A stretch of DNA of 64,000 nucleotides from a bacterium (Candidatus Blackallbacteria) CG13_big_fil_rev_8_21_14_2_50_49_14 (GCA_002783405.1 PFGG01000035.1:1-64000); one strand, 5' to 3'; shown: positions 1 to 9,010, numbered from the stretch's first letter. Program-made: numbers and translations. Notes: generated from the sequence alone by a model not told the origin.

Positions 1-83
1 TAACAGAAAGCTTTTGAACCACTGAAAATCTTTTTCTGGAAAACTCTAGTGGATTTGCTCTGTTTGAAGATGATGAAAAGCAA

Positions 84-374
84 ATGCGCATTCAATACAT
101 GAATGGGATTGCACAAGGTTCTCGCCACCATACTTTCAAAAATTCAGATTGGGTTTTGCATACGGCTACCAAAGAGAGCTCTTATTATCTGCTCGAAAAA
201 TCTGAAAAAATGGGATATATTCGTGCCGAGAAATACGAATTTGGCATCTTGCTCTATCGGTATCTCAAAGAAAATGGAGAATGGCTGGAAAATTATAAAA
301 TCACGCCAGAGTCTCCAGACTATAAAAGATTAGAACGCTATCAGATCTGGGAAAATGTGAAAATACTTTCTTAA
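84..374 (+). CDS. Hypothetical protein, possibly a gene remnant
   Basis: A 96-residue frame of unknown function, rich in aromatic and charged residues, with no signal peptide or membrane segment. The frame stays open upstream of the ATG back to a TGA at 15-17, and that stretch also reads like coding sequence (acidic and hydrophobic residues, no low complexity). The true start may therefore be a non-ATG codon upstream, or the gene may be the 3' part of a longer gene broken by a stop or frameshift near the window edge. No convincing ribosome binding site precedes the ATG at 84. Base composition is AT-richer than most of the window, like its downstream neighbour, which fits recent acquisition. 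I do not recognise the family. Confidence 0.4.
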   Translation: MRIQYMNGIAQGSRHHTFKNSDWVLHTATKESSYYLLEKSEKMGYIRAEKYEFGILLYRYLKENGEWLENYKITPESPDYKRLERYQIWENVKILS

Positions 375-432
375 AACCATTTTTTAAACCAGAAAATATA
401 AACAAAAATCAGCGATTTAGGATACAAAAAAA

Positions 433-1635
433 ATGAACATCAATAAACAAATTTCAGCTATCTTTGAAGATCAAGGACTCAATACACAGGAAAAATGTGG
501 ATGGGTTTTTATTGATTCTAAATTTCCTTGTCTTCGTGCGTGGATTGAAAACTTTCCCCAACAGTCTGAAAAAACGTTATTGCAATTGAATATAGAAATA
601 AGTTTTGGGCTCCAGGAACGTATCATTCAAAATTTTGTGGGATTGGGAACAGACAAAGAATCAGCAATAGACGATGCACTGAATTATTTCAAACGGGCCA
701 GTCTCCCTGTTTTAAACGCTGCATTTTGGCCTCATAGCGTTCATCAAGACACTATCAAACAGGAAACATGGCCATTGGCAGAAAAAAACTGGGAAGTTTG
801 TATTGGCGATCTATCCTGTCGCGTTTTCGGAGAAGAAGAAGATTTGCTCCCTGAAGGAATCCTTCCAGCTTTAAAAAAGGGAATTCAAAACCTATCTCTA
901 ACAGGCCAAAGACATTGGGTAAATCTGCTTTATACTCATAATCAAGACGAGAATATCCATTTTGAAGTGCATTTAGATAATCAATTCTCTCCAGAACTCA
1001 AAAATGATCTCGGCAATATTGAATGGAAAAAATCAGATCAATTCTATTCTTTAAAACTTTTTCTGATTTTGAAAAATAAAGGAGCCGAACCTGAAAGAGA
1101 GATTCCCAAACCATCAACGGATATTGAAACGGCATTGCTTTGGTTTTGCAAGTCCACTCTATTTGCCTATGATTGGCCCGACGCTGAGTATATTGAAGAA
1201 TTGGTGCTTATGGGGCTAGAACCAAATTTAGCCAGAGAAATTGTCTATTTCACGCCCAGTGCTTTGGCCCGAAAAATAATAGAAGCGAATAATACACAGG
1301 TTTCTCCCTATTATTTACGTCTCAATGCAGACGGAGAAGAGCTAGAAAGAGGCTTACTAAAAGAACATCCTGTATTTCAGGCTGCGCAAACCTCTTTCGA
1401 ATATCTTTCCGAAGATGTGATCAAACTATTGACGCTGAAATCATCAGAGATAGGCGCGTTGAGCCAAGCGGCCCTGGACGGACGCAATCCCAGGGAACTA
1501 GAATTGGGACCCTTTGTCTATTTCGAAGAAGATCCCCTTGAAGTCGGTTTTTTAAGAGCCAAAACTTTGCTACACACCCTAATGAATAGCACAGATCATA
1601 ACCGGGCCAAAAAAGCTTGGTGGAAATTTTGGTAA
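433..1635 (+). CDS. DUF6348-like protein
   Basis: A 400-residue cytoplasmic protein without signal peptide or membrane segments. Residues about 45-150 resemble the DUF6348 family as I remember it: an acidic beta segment (LQLNIEISFG), then a 'GLGTDKESAIDDALNYFKRASLPVLNAAFW' pattern (residues about 70-99) and a WEVCIGDL strand. The C-terminal half (about 240-400) is helical and unrecognised. DUF6348 proteins often occur near polymorphic-toxin or immunity genes; nothing here proves that role. AGGA at 419-422 is a plausible ribosome binding site. Base composition is visibly AT-richer than the rest of the window, as for the preceding frame, so 1-1635 may be a separate acquisition. The family call is from memory of the pattern only. 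Confidence 0.6.
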   Translation: MNINKQISAIFEDQGLNTQEKCGWVFIDSKFPCLRAWIENFPQQSEKTLLQLNIEISFGLQERIIQNFVGLGTDKESAIDDALNYFKRASLPVLNAAFWPHSVHQDTIKQETWPLAEKNWEVCIGDLSCRVFGEEEDLLPEGILPALKKGIQNLSLTGQRHWVNLLYTHNQDENIHFEVHLDNQFSPELKNDLGNIEWKKSDQFYSLKLFLILKNKGAEPEREIPKPSTDIETALLWFCKSTLFAYDWPDAEYIEELVLMGLEPNLAREIVYFTPSALARKIIEANNTQVSPYYLRLNADGEELERGLLKEHPVFQAAQTSFEYLSEDVIKLLTLKSSEIGALSQAALDGRNPRELELGPFVYFEEDPLEVGFLRAKTLLHTLMNSTDHNRAKKAWWKFW

Positions 1636-1662
1636 AACTTATCCACCCGAAGCCCAATCCGC

Positions 1663-1668
1663 TATACT
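1663..1668 (+). promoter_or_regulatory. -10 element TATACT, implies leaderless yigZ
   Basis: A TATACT hexamer ends 6 bases before the ATG at 1675, so initiation at the usual distance would fall on or next to the start codon. There is no Shine-Dalgarno sequence between 1640 and 1674. The -35 region is weak. Confidence 0.5.
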
Positions 1669-1674
1669 GCCCCC

Positions 1675-2268
1675 ATGCGCTATACCACCCTGGCCCGTGA
1701 GGCTGAAACCGAAATCATTATTCTCAAAAGCCGCTTCATTGCCAGTGGCTGCGAAGTGCAAACCGTTGAGGCTGCCGAGGCCTTTTTACACAAAACCCGC
1801 GAGCGCTGGCCCGACGCCACCCATCACTGCTATGCCTTTCGCGTAGGAGGTCCCCCACTGGTCGATCGCTATTCAGACGATGGCGAGCCTTCGGGCACCG
1901 CCGGAAAACCGATCATGACCGTGCTGGAACACAACCTCTACAATGCCATTCTTGTGGTTACTCGCTATTTCGGAGGCACCAAACTGGGCACAGGGGGCCT
2001 GGTCAAGGCCTATACCCAGGCTGCCCAAGCCCTGATTGAAACGGCAGGTCGCCTGGAAAAAGAACCCTGCCTCAGCCTGGAGTTGCATTACCCCTATGCC
2101 CTGAGTGGCACGATCGAATACCAATTGGCGCAAGCGGGCCTCAAAGCTGAATTTACCTATTCAGCCGACGTACAGGCCCAAGTCGAGGTTCCCCTCAGTC
2201 AAAAAGAGCAGCTGCTGGCCCAACTCAGCCACCCCCAACTGCTGATCCGAGAGGCCAACACTCCCTGA
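1675..2268 (+). CDS. yigZ: YigZ/IMPACT family protein
   Basis: A 197-residue cytoplasmic protein of the UPF0029/IMPACT family. Members have an N-terminal IMPACT fold and a C-terminal DUF1949-like ferredoxin domain, and are linked to translation or ribosome-associated stress in other organisms; no enzymatic reaction is firmly assigned. The signature is complete: the 'YSDDGEPSGTAGKP' block (residues about 64-77) followed by 'VVTRYFGGTKLGTGGLVKAY' (about 91-110). Residues about 135-197 match the C-terminal domain. Length is normal for the family (about 200). The ATG at 1675 is the natural start although no ribosome binding site is present; the -10 hexamer directly upstream suggests a leaderless transcript. 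It stands alone between unrelated neighbours. Confidence 0.9.
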   Translation: MRYTTLAREAETEIIILKSRFIASGCEVQTVEAAEAFLHKTRERWPDATHHCYAFRVGGPPLVDRYSDDGEPSGTAGKPIMTVLEHNLYNAILVVTRYFGGTKLGTGGLVKAYTQAAQALIETAGRLEKEPCLSLELHYPYALSGTIEYQLAQAGLKAEFTYSADVQAQVEVPLSQKEQLLAQLSHPQLLIREANTP

Positions 2269-2302
2269 ACAGGGGCTGCTACCTCCCATCCTGGGGCTGG
2301 GG

Positions 2303-2308
2303 TACAAT
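2303..2308 (+). promoter_or_regulatory. Possible -10 element TACAAT before kinase pair
   Basis: TACAAT lies 34 bases upstream of the first kinase ATG in the only gap between yigZ and the kinases. The matching -35 region is poor, so this is a modest call. Confidence 0.35.
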
Positions 2309-2341
2309 GATAAGCACGCAGCATTTTAGACGGGCAAACAG

Positions 2342-4387
2342 ATGCAACCAGAGGATTTCAATTTAACACCCGAGAATATGGACCCAACCGAGATTGGCAC
2401 CATGTTTTCTGTTTCTGCTGTTGTCAAAAGCGAACCCCAAGCAACACCTGAAGAAGCAGGGGCAGAACTTCCGCGCTATGAACCGATCCAGGAACTGGGC
2501 CGAGGCGCAATGGGCGAAGTCTGGTTGATGCGGGACATTTACCTGCGCCGCAAAGTAGCCAGCAAACAGCTTTTGCCGCAAATGACCACGCCCGAAGTCC
2601 AGGACCAATTCCTGAGTGAAGCACAGATTACCGCCCGTCTCGAACACCCTGGCGTGATTCCGGTCTACACACTCGAAATCGATGCCGAGCAGCGCATGTC
2701 CTATGCCATGAAGGTGGTACAGGGCAAAACCCTTAAGGAAGAGATTCTGGCCCTGAAACAAGCCCAGGAAAAGAATCCCAATCTTAAAGAATGGCGCAAT
2801 GAACTCTACCGCCTGCTTGAAATTTTTCTCAAGGTCTGCGATGCCATGGACTATGCCCACAGCAAGGGCATTATTCACCGCGATCTCAAACCCGCCAATA
2901 TTATGATAGGCCCTTTTCGTGAAGTCTATGTGCTCGATTGGGGCATTGCCAAGGTCTGGAATACGCCCGAAGAAGAAAGTGAAACCTCTCAGAACAAGGT
3001 TATTGCAGGCACCCCCCGTTATTTATCCCCTGAGCAGGCCCGTTGCCGCAAGCTCGACCCCAAAAGCGATCAATACACCCTGGGCCTGATTCTGCAAGAG
3101 ATTTTAACCCTCACACCTGCTTTTCAGGCCAAATCCATGCCCGAAATGCTGAAAAAAATCCTGACCGGAAACAGAGCCTCCTGCAGCCAGGCCTTGGGTC
3201 TGCATTCCATTCCAGCCGATCTTCAGGCCATTGTTGCCCGCTCCGTGGCCTTGAAAGCAGCAGATCGCTATGCCTCGGTGGCAGACATGGCAACGGATCT
3301 GCGCCAATATATGCAAGACAACGAAACCCAGGTTTTACCAGATAATCTGCCCCGCAGACTCTTGCGCTGGGTTCGGCACAATCCGCAACGGGCCATGCTT
3401 GGCAGTTTGCTGATGCTTTTCTGCTGCTCTCTGGCGGTGGCGGGCAGTTTATATATCTGGCAAAAAACCCTGATTCAAACCCAACGCCGCAAAGCAGTTC
3501 TTGAAGAACTTCAACTCCAGCTCACCATCGCAGGTCAAAACCTCGACAGCTATCTGGGAGGACTCGAAGCCCGTTTGGAATACCTGACCGGGGCCGCTGC
3601 TGAATCCTGGCTGCGCGGCAAAGATCTGGCCGGCCCAATGTACACCCCCTCACACTTACCCCAGCAGGCACTGCTCACACCAGAGCAAGAAGCGCCTGTT
3701 TTCTGGAGTTTTCCTGTTTGGCTGGACAACCCCTCAAGCAGTTTTGCCCGGTTGAACAGCCTCACCCCCATTTTTCAGCGTGTATTTGCTGTCGCTGCGA
3801 ACCCCCAAAACAAAGTGCCTGACTGGTTGCAGTCAAAAACACACAGCAGCCCTGTGGGTTGGGCTAGTGTACAGTTTGATCAAGGCCCCCATTTGATTTA
3901 TCCTGGTAGCCCCCAAGCCAGCGAAGTGCCTGAACTTTTAACCCAAGCAAAAACGCATGCCGGCTATCAAGCCCAAGGGCAAACCCGCCCCTTTTGGTTT
4001 GCCCAAGAATCCATGGGGACAGAAAGTTATTTCTCAGTTCTGGCCCCGATCAAAGGGGATCAGGGGCAAACCCTGGGAGAAGCGGCATTGCTCATTCACA
4101 GCCCCTATCTGTTGCAAGAGCTGAAAAAAATGCAGATTCAGGAAGGGCTGCTCTCCTTACAGGTTTTAAACGCCAAGGGAGAGATTCTGTTTGAAATCGT
4201 CAAGCAACCTGCCCAGTCTGATTTGCCAGCAGACATCCGGGCCGATCTCAAAGCCGGTCAAAGTGGCTTGAAAGAAACGGCTGATGGGCTTTATTTCTAT
4301 CAGGCCCTGGCCACTGCCGATTGGCGTCTTTTGGCACGCTTTGACTTTCAAAAACTGCTCACCCAGGAGCCCAGCCCCCATGTCTGA
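2342..4387 (+). CDS. Membrane Ser/Thr protein kinase, receptor type (first of tandem pair)
   Basis: A 681-residue Hanks-type kinase. The N-terminal cytoplasmic kinase domain (about 45-325) has the glycine loop GRGAMGEV (53-60), the ATP-binding Lys75, the catalytic loop HRDLKPAN (179-186), DWG in place of DFG (199-201) and the activation-segment end TPRYLSPEQ (224-232). These are the elements needed for activity. A single membrane helix (about 351-373) leads to an extracytoplasmic domain of about 300 residues that looks like a degenerate double-Cache sensor; it lacks the clear YDPRxRP signature of its neighbour. The layout implies signal sensing outside the membrane and phosphorylation inside. 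It overlaps the next kinase gene by 8 bases, so the two are probably made together and may form heteromers (inference). No strong ribosome binding site precedes the ATG at 2342. Confidence 0.88.
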   Translation: MQPEDFNLTPENMDPTEIGTMFSVSAVVKSEPQATPEEAGAELPRYEPIQELGRGAMGEVWLMRDIYLRRKVASKQLLPQMTTPEVQDQFLSEAQITARLEHPGVIPVYTLEIDAEQRMSYAMKVVQGKTLKEEILALKQAQEKNPNLKEWRNELYRLLEIFLKVCDAMDYAHSKGIIHRDLKPANIMIGPFREVYVLDWGIAKVWNTPEEESETSQNKVIAGTPRYLSPEQARCRKLDPKSDQYTLGLILQEILTLTPAFQAKSMPEMLKKILTGNRASCSQALGLHSIPADLQAIVARSVALKAADRYASVADMATDLRQYMQDNETQVLPDNLPRRLLRWVRHNPQRAMLGSLLMLFCCSLAVAGSLYIWQKTLIQTQRRKAVLEELQLQLTIAGQNLDSYLGGLEARLEYLTGAAAESWLRGKDLAGPMYTPSHLPQQALLTPEQEAPVFWSFPVWLDNPSSSFARLNSLTPIFQRVFAVAANPQNKVPDWLQSKTHSSPVGWASVQFDQGPHLIYPGSPQASEVPELLTQAKTHAGYQAQGQTRPFWFAQESMGTESYFSVLAPIKGDQGQTLGEAALLIHSPYLLQELKKMQIQEGLLSLQVLNAKGEILFEIVKQPAQSDLPADIRADLKAGQSGLKETADGLYFYQALATADWRLLARFDFQKLLTQEPSPHV

Positions 4388-6497
4388 GCTTTTACACGAA
4401 GAAGAAGATCCGCTTGAGCTGACCATGCACGAGTTTGGACATCTCAGCCCCACCGCTGAAATGCGTGAAACCCGTAAAAACACAGGCAATCTGGGGCGAC
4501 AGCATTACGAAATTCTGCAACTTTTGGGCGAAGGCGCCATGGGAACCGTCCACCTGGTACGCGATAACCGTCTGGATCGCACCGTGGCCTATAAACAGCT
4601 GCACAAACGCATTCAAAGCGATAATCCTGAGGTTCATCAGCGTTTTTTAGGGGAGGTACAAATCACAGCCCAACTTCCCCACCCCTATATCGTGCCCGTT
4701 TACAGCCTCGAAGTGACCGAAGCCGGTGTGGGCTATACCATGAAGTGTATTCAGGGCAAAACCTTCAAGGAACTGATCCAGGAAGCCCGACAAAACAACG
4801 CTGAACCCCAAAAAATCAGCCATTTAAAAACCCTGCCCAATCTGCTTGAACATTTTATCAAAGTCTGTGAAGCCCTGGCCTTTGCCCATTTTAAAGGTGT
4901 GATTCACCGCGATCTGAAGCCCGCCAACCTGATGCTCGGCCCCCACCATGAAATCTATGTCATGGATTGGGGCATTGCCCGCCCCTTTGGAGAAGCCGCC
5001 AAAGACTACCCCTTCGAAGCCGGTGAAAAAGGGCAAATGATTGGCACTCCCCGCTATATGTCACCCGAACAGGCCCGTGGCGTGAATGACCGCCTCGATG
5101 CCCGCAGCGATTTGTTTTCTCTCGGGCTGATTCTCTATGAACTGGTCTGCCTGCAACCGGCTTATCAGGCCAGCAATACCACTGAGCTGCTCGAAAAGGT
5201 GCGCAAAGCAACACTCAATCCTGTGCGTTTTTTCAGGCCCGAACTGAAAATACCGCGCGAACTGCAGGCCATCATTGGCAAAGCCACTGCTTGGAAGCGT
5301 GCCGAACGCTATGAAAAAGTCGAAGATCTGATTCAGGATCTGCGTCGCTATCTGCGTGGAGAAGCTGTCTTGGCCGCACCCGACACCTTCTCACAAGCCG
5401 CAGGCCGCTGGTTCAAACAAAACCGTACCACTTGTCTCGGCAGTCTCATGGCCCTGATGCTGGCCAGCAGCAGTTGGACGATCTGGAATCTGCTGCAACA
5501 GCAAAGCACCTTGCAATCCGCCCTGCAGCGCGAACAGGTCATTACCCGTTTTATGGGACAGGTTCTGCACCAGGCCCAAGAGGTGGATCGCTATATGCTA
5601 GCCATTCCACGGGCACTTGAAAATCTTGCCGGCACCGGGGTTCAAGCCTTTGAACAGGGCAAGCGTTTCCCCCAGGCCCCCTATTATCTCGACGATGCCC
5701 ACTGGAGCGAACGGGTCCCGAATCAAATCGACTCACCCCATTACGGTACCCGTATCAGCCCAGAATGGGCCACACTGACGATTGCCTGGGGCCTTCCCCA
5801 GGCCGAGGTTCAGGCCCTGATCGAAACCATCGCCCCCCTCAGCCTGTATTCGCGCAATCTGCTTTTGCGCAGTGGTCTGGAACAAGGCTTAAAACCCGGC
5901 AACCCTTCTAAGCAAATCGCCAAACAGGGCATGCCGCTGATGTTTATCAACCTCTCCAGCGAGCAGGGGCTGATCTCCTTTTTCCCTGGCGCCAGCTACA
6001 ATACCCCAGGTTATGATCCACGCAAACGGCCCTTTTACCTGCTGGTGAAAAACAAACGCGGCATCCACTGCGGCAACCCCTATATTGACCGTCTTTCAGG
6101 TTCGCTTTTGCCCTGCAGTCTGGCGATTTATAATCCACAGGAAAAATTTCTGGGGGTGGCCTCGATAGACATGCAATTCAACTATCTGGCCCGTGAGGTG
6201 CTGAGTATTGGCAATATTCAAGGTCTGCGCAACAGTTATCTGCTCGATGAAAAAGGGCAGATCATTGTCAAGGGCAGCGATCGCAATCAAAAAATTGAAC
6301 GCCGGGAAAAGATCAATACAGGTTTGAGCTTGCAAAAATTCAAAAACCCGGATTTGCTGCGGAAAATTGAATTGCAAAGTCAAAGCGGCTATCTGCGCGG
6401 AAGTGACACCACCTTGGGCTATCTGCGCTTGAATTTTCAAGGCTGGTATTTTGTAGTCGAAGCTGATACGCAAAAATTATTCGAAGAGCCAAAATAA
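4380..6497 (+). CDS. Membrane Ser/Thr protein kinase with dCache-like sensor (second of pair)
   Basis: A 705-residue receptor kinase, paralogous to the preceding gene. Kinase elements: GEGAMGTV glycine loop (about 50-57), Lys72, HRDLKPAN (176-183), DWG (196-198) and TPRYMSPEQ (223-231). A membrane helix at about 351-371 is followed by an extracytoplasmic dCache-like domain with the hallmark YDPRKRPFY (545-553) and a downstream NPYID, typical of small-ligand-binding Cache sensors. The start at 4380 was chosen because it has AGGAG at 4365-4369 and the kinase domain begins soon after; the longer frame reads back into the previous gene. The gene overlaps its partner's stop by 8 bases. It ends 12 bases from a convergent glycosidase gene, with no clear terminator between them. 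Confidence 0.88.
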   Translation: MSELLHEEEDPLELTMHEFGHLSPTAEMRETRKNTGNLGRQHYEILQLLGEGAMGTVHLVRDNRLDRTVAYKQLHKRIQSDNPEVHQRFLGEVQITAQLPHPYIVPVYSLEVTEAGVGYTMKCIQGKTFKELIQEARQNNAEPQKISHLKTLPNLLEHFIKVCEALAFAHFKGVIHRDLKPANLMLGPHHEIYVMDWGIARPFGEAAKDYPFEAGEKGQMIGTPRYMSPEQARGVNDRLDARSDLFSLGLILYELVCLQPAYQASNTTELLEKVRKATLNPVRFFRPELKIPRELQAIIGKATAWKRAERYEKVEDLIQDLRRYLRGEAVLAAPDTFSQAAGRWFKQNRTTCLGSLMALMLASSSWTIWNLLQQQSTLQSALQREQVITRFMGQVLHQAQEVDRYMLAIPRALENLAGTGVQAFEQGKRFPQAPYYLDDAHWSERVPNQIDSPHYGTRISPEWATLTIAWGLPQAEVQALIETIAPLSLYSRNLLLRSGLEQGLKPGNPSKQIAKQGMPLMFINLSSEQGLISFFPGASYNTPGYDPRKRPFYLLVKNKRGIHCGNPYIDRLSGSLLPCSLAIYNPQEKFLGVASIDMQFNYLAREVLSIGNIQGLRNSYLLDEKGQIIVKGSDRNQKIERREKINTGLSLQKFKNPDLLRKIELQSQSGYLRGSDTTLGYLRLNFQGWYFVVEADTQKLFEEPK

Positions 6498-6509
6498 CAC
6501 CCCGCGCCC

Positions 6510-7829
6510 TCAATCTCTTCTTAAAATCAAGGGAAACGTGTTTTGTTTCAAAACATTCCCCTTCAAATCCTGTACATCTTGCGCCTTTAATTGGTATTGG
6601 CTGCGCAGTTCCAGCAGGTTCCGCAGTTCGGAAGCGCTGACAGACCAGTGAAAGCTATTCACCCCCACCCGACCCGGCCAGACTTTGCGTTGGGTTATTT
6701 TTCCCGCAGCCTCAGACAGCAACTGAACAGGCCCAGCCTGTGCCAGCCGAAAGACAATCTCCAATTCCCGACTTGAAGAATCAACGCTTTTTCCTGAACG
6801 TGCGTCCAGAATAAAAACAGCCTGTTGCAGAGCTTTCAGACCGGGTTTGGCTTGTTTTGCCAGATCCAAAATCCCCATATGGTGTTGAAAAGATTCAGAA
6901 TCCAAGACCCAGGCCTCACGCAAAGCAGGAGGATAATCATAAAGACACCAGACCATACTGCCCATTAGGTCGAGTTTTAAGGCTCCGGCTTGCAAACTGT
7001 TGAAATAATTGAATTGGTGGGCCAGGGGGTGGGGGTCCTGAGCAGCTTTTTGCCAAGTATGAAAACCAAACTCCTGAAGCAGCAAGGGTTTCTGCGTTTT
7101 TTTACGCAAGGCCGACACTCTTTGCGCAAAACGCTGTTCGTAGTCAAAATAGTGAAAGGAGACCAAATCCTGTGCCTGTAAATCTAAGGCCCGCTCAGGG
7201 TTTGACCAGCCCACCGTCAACAAAGACCGGGGAGCCAAGCGATGAAAAGCCTGGGAAAGATGCTTCAGCCAAGCTTGAACCACAGGGCGGGAATAATGGG
7301 GATAATCCAAGTCGACTTCGTTTTTTAAATCCCAGGCCAAAATGGCAGGATGCCCGGCAAAATCAGAGAGCAGACGGCTAAGATGCGCCTGACTGCTTTC
7401 AAGATCCGCATACTCTGAAAACATATCAAAAAGGGTGACAATACAAACCAAACCTTGGGCTTGGGCCTGATTCAAAAGATCTTTTAAATGCGCCATCATT
7501 ACGGCTTCAGGTTTTCGCCCACCGAAAACCTGGTAAGGCACAAAAATCCGCACCGTATTAAACCCCAAACGCTTGAGGTTGCGAAAATCTTCACGCACCA
7601 AGACCGTGCTGTAACAATTCCAGAAAAGACTCCAGGGAATTTCCTGGGGATAATAGTTGACCCCATGCAGAAAAAAACGCTGATTCTGACGTAAAAGAAT
7701 CTGCTTCTGCACAGAGAAAAGAGACTTGTCTGGCTGAGCTGAACAGGCAAATCTGGCAGCAAAAAACCCAAAGCCTAGCATTAAACAGGCCAGAAAAAAA
7801 ATTTTAAAAAACCGATCAGACCTGTTCAT
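6510..7829 (-). CDS. GH5-like (cellulase/mannanase clan) glycoside hydrolase, exported
   Basis: A 439-residue protein with an N-terminal hydrophobic export segment (about 7-28) and a TIM-barrel glycosidase domain (about 50-345) of the GH5/clan A type. The two catalytic glutamates are visible: the acid/base in WDLKNE (Glu171) and the nucleophile in LLLQEFG (Glu253). Conserved HGVNYY near the N-terminus and WCLYDY near the barrel end also fit. Residues 350-439 form a small beta domain. The substrate cannot be read from the sequence; a beta-mannan or beta-glucan is typical. The start at 7829 was preferred over the in-frame ATG at 7910 because the signal segment starts there and a TTGACA/AATAAC promoter ends just 6 bases upstream. 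It diverges from a flippase-like gene beside a putative polysaccharide operon, which suggests polymer trimming. Confidence 0.78.
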   Translation of the reverse strand: MNRSDRFFKIFFLACLMLGFGFFAARFACSAQPDKSLFSVQKQILLRQNQRFFLHGVNYYPQEIPWSLFWNCYSTVLVREDFRNLKRLGFNTVRIFVPYQVFGGRKPEAVMMAHLKDLLNQAQAQGLVCIVTLFDMFSEYADLESSQAHLSRLLSDFAGHPAILAWDLKNEVDLDYPHYSRPVVQAWLKHLSQAFHRLAPRSLLTVGWSNPERALDLQAQDLVSFHYFDYEQRFAQRVSALRKKTQKPLLLQEFGFHTWQKAAQDPHPLAHQFNYFNSLQAGALKLDLMGSMVWCLYDYPPALREAWVLDSESFQHHMGILDLAKQAKPGLKALQQAVFILDARSGKSVDSSSRELEIVFRLAQAGPVQLLSEAAGKITQRKVWPGRVGVNSFHWSVSASELRNLLELRSQYQLKAQDVQDLKGNVLKQNTFPLILRRD

Positions 7830-7835
7830 GGCAGG

Positions 7836-7865
7836 GTTATTCCGCGTATAACACTCATATGTCAA
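7836..7865 (-). promoter_or_regulatory. Promoter TTGACA-18-AATAAC, leaderless glycosidase gene
   Basis: On the minus strand, TTGACA (7865-7860) is followed after 18 bases by AATAAC (7841-7836), then 6 bases and the ATG at 7829. The consensus -35 makes this one of the better promoters in the window and implies a leaderless mRNA. Confidence 0.5.
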
Positions 7866-7895
7866 ATTATCATAGCAGTTTTTAAGAGGTCTGTT

Positions 7896-8864
7896 TTGCT
7901 TAAAAAACACCCAGGGCTCAAACAGGGACTTCGTTGGGGGCTGGTACTTCTGGTTTTAACAGGTCTGGGGCTTCTGCTGAAACAGAGCTTTCAGGCCCAA
8001 AGCTTTCAGAACTTGCTGCTCCAAGCCCATTACCCCTGGCTGCTCGCAAGTGCGGGCCTGGTTTTGTCTGAGCTTTTGCTCAAAGCTTTGCGCCTGCGTT
8101 TATTGGCCCAGCCCTTCGCGATTCAGCACTCTTTTCGCAATTGGTTGCGGATTCAGGTGTTGGGTATTGCCCTGGCCACGGTTACTCCAGGGCGCTTGGG
8201 CGAAGTCGCCAAAGTTTTTTTAATGGCCGAAAAAGCTCCGGATAAATGGGGCTTGTCATTATTGCTGTGTATCTTTGAGCGTTTACTGGATTTTCTACTG
8301 CTCTGCCTGCTGGGACTCTTACTCAGCCTAAGCCTTTTACCTGCTGGCCCCCTGCCCCTTCTGATGGGGCTTTTACTGGGTTTTCTGCTACTTGGACTTT
8401 TCAGTTTTTTGCGTTTTCAACATCTCTGGCAAGAACTTTTACCGCTTTTACCACTCAAAATTCAGCAGGTTCTGCGGGAATATCTTCACCACCGGGAAAA
8501 ACTCTTGCCGCAACTGCTTCCGGTTTGGCTTCTGACCTGTCTGATCTGGTTGCTCAATGCCTGTTTTCAATGGTTTCTGCTTTTCAGCATTGGCAAAACC
8601 GTCTCGCTCTGGATCGTCACAGGCATCAATGCGATTTTGGCTTTGGCGGGCATTCTCGCCCTTTTGCCTTTGGGGCTTGGCACCACCGATCTGGGAGCCT
8701 TTTTTTTATACAAGCAATTACTTTCACTTTCCACAGAATCGATTCTCTTTCTAATGCTGGCCTCCAGAGCGATCGGTCTGAGTGTCCTGTTTGGGCTGGC
8801 CCTGCCCTTTGGACTAAGAGATTTACGCAAACAAGAATTCCCAGCTCCGCCTCACGAAATCTAA
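7896..8864 (+). CDS. Flippase-like membrane protein (LPG_synthase_TM/UPF0104 family)
   Basis: A 322-residue polytopic membrane protein, very Leu-rich, with about 7-8 predicted helices. The conserved TPGRLGEVAK motif (about 99-108) and the following 'ERLLDFLLL' helix identify the UPF0104/LPG_synthase_TM family, whose members include the transmembrane part of MprF and proteins annotated as lipid or glycolipid flippases. It lacks the soluble aminoacyl-transferase domain of MprF, so transport or an accessory membrane role is more likely than lysyl-lipid synthesis. It starts with TTG at 7896, supported by AAGAGG at 7884-7889; the first residues are basic, as expected for the cytoplasmic end. It diverges from the glycosidase gene and lies upstream of the TPR-barrel operon, separated by 146 bases. 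Confidence 0.8.
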   Translation: MLKKHPGLKQGLRWGLVLLVLTGLGLLLKQSFQAQSFQNLLLQAHYPWLLASAGLVLSELLLKALRLRLLAQPFAIQHSFRNWLRIQVLGIALATVTPGRLGEVAKVFLMAEKAPDKWGLSLLLCIFERLLDFLLLCLLGLLLSLSLLPAGPLPLLMGLLLGFLLLGLFSFLRFQHLWQELLPLLPLKIQQVLREYLHHREKLLPQLLPVWLLTCLIWLLNACFQWFLLFSIGKTVSLWIVTGINAILALAGILALLPLGLGTTDLGAFFLYKQLLSLSTESILFLMLASRAIGLSVLFGLALPFGLRDLRKQEFPAPPHEI

Positions 8865-8958
8865 TCGGCTGAACTTGAATTGTAAAAAAATCGTCATATT
8901 TCACCTCTATCCCGCCGAAGCGTGACAGGGATTCCCACTTTAAACACAAGTAGCAAGC

Positions 8959-8964
8959 TATGAT
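8959..8964 (+). promoter_or_regulatory. Possible -10 element TATGAT before TPR-barrel operon
   Basis: TATGAT at 8959-8964 would start transcription near 8971, downstream of the upstream in-frame ATG at 8960 but upstream of the ATG at 9011. This supports the shorter protein start. The -35 region is weak. Confidence 0.35.
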
Positions 8965-9010
8965 AGGGACAAGTCAACTTTATTGGGTGCCATTCTTAAA
9001 CTCTGAAACC

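Noticed and set aside
8960-9010. Upstream ATG start for the TPR-barrel gene
   Set aside because: It places extra residues before a clear signal peptide and lies within a -10-like element; the ATG at 9011 fits better.
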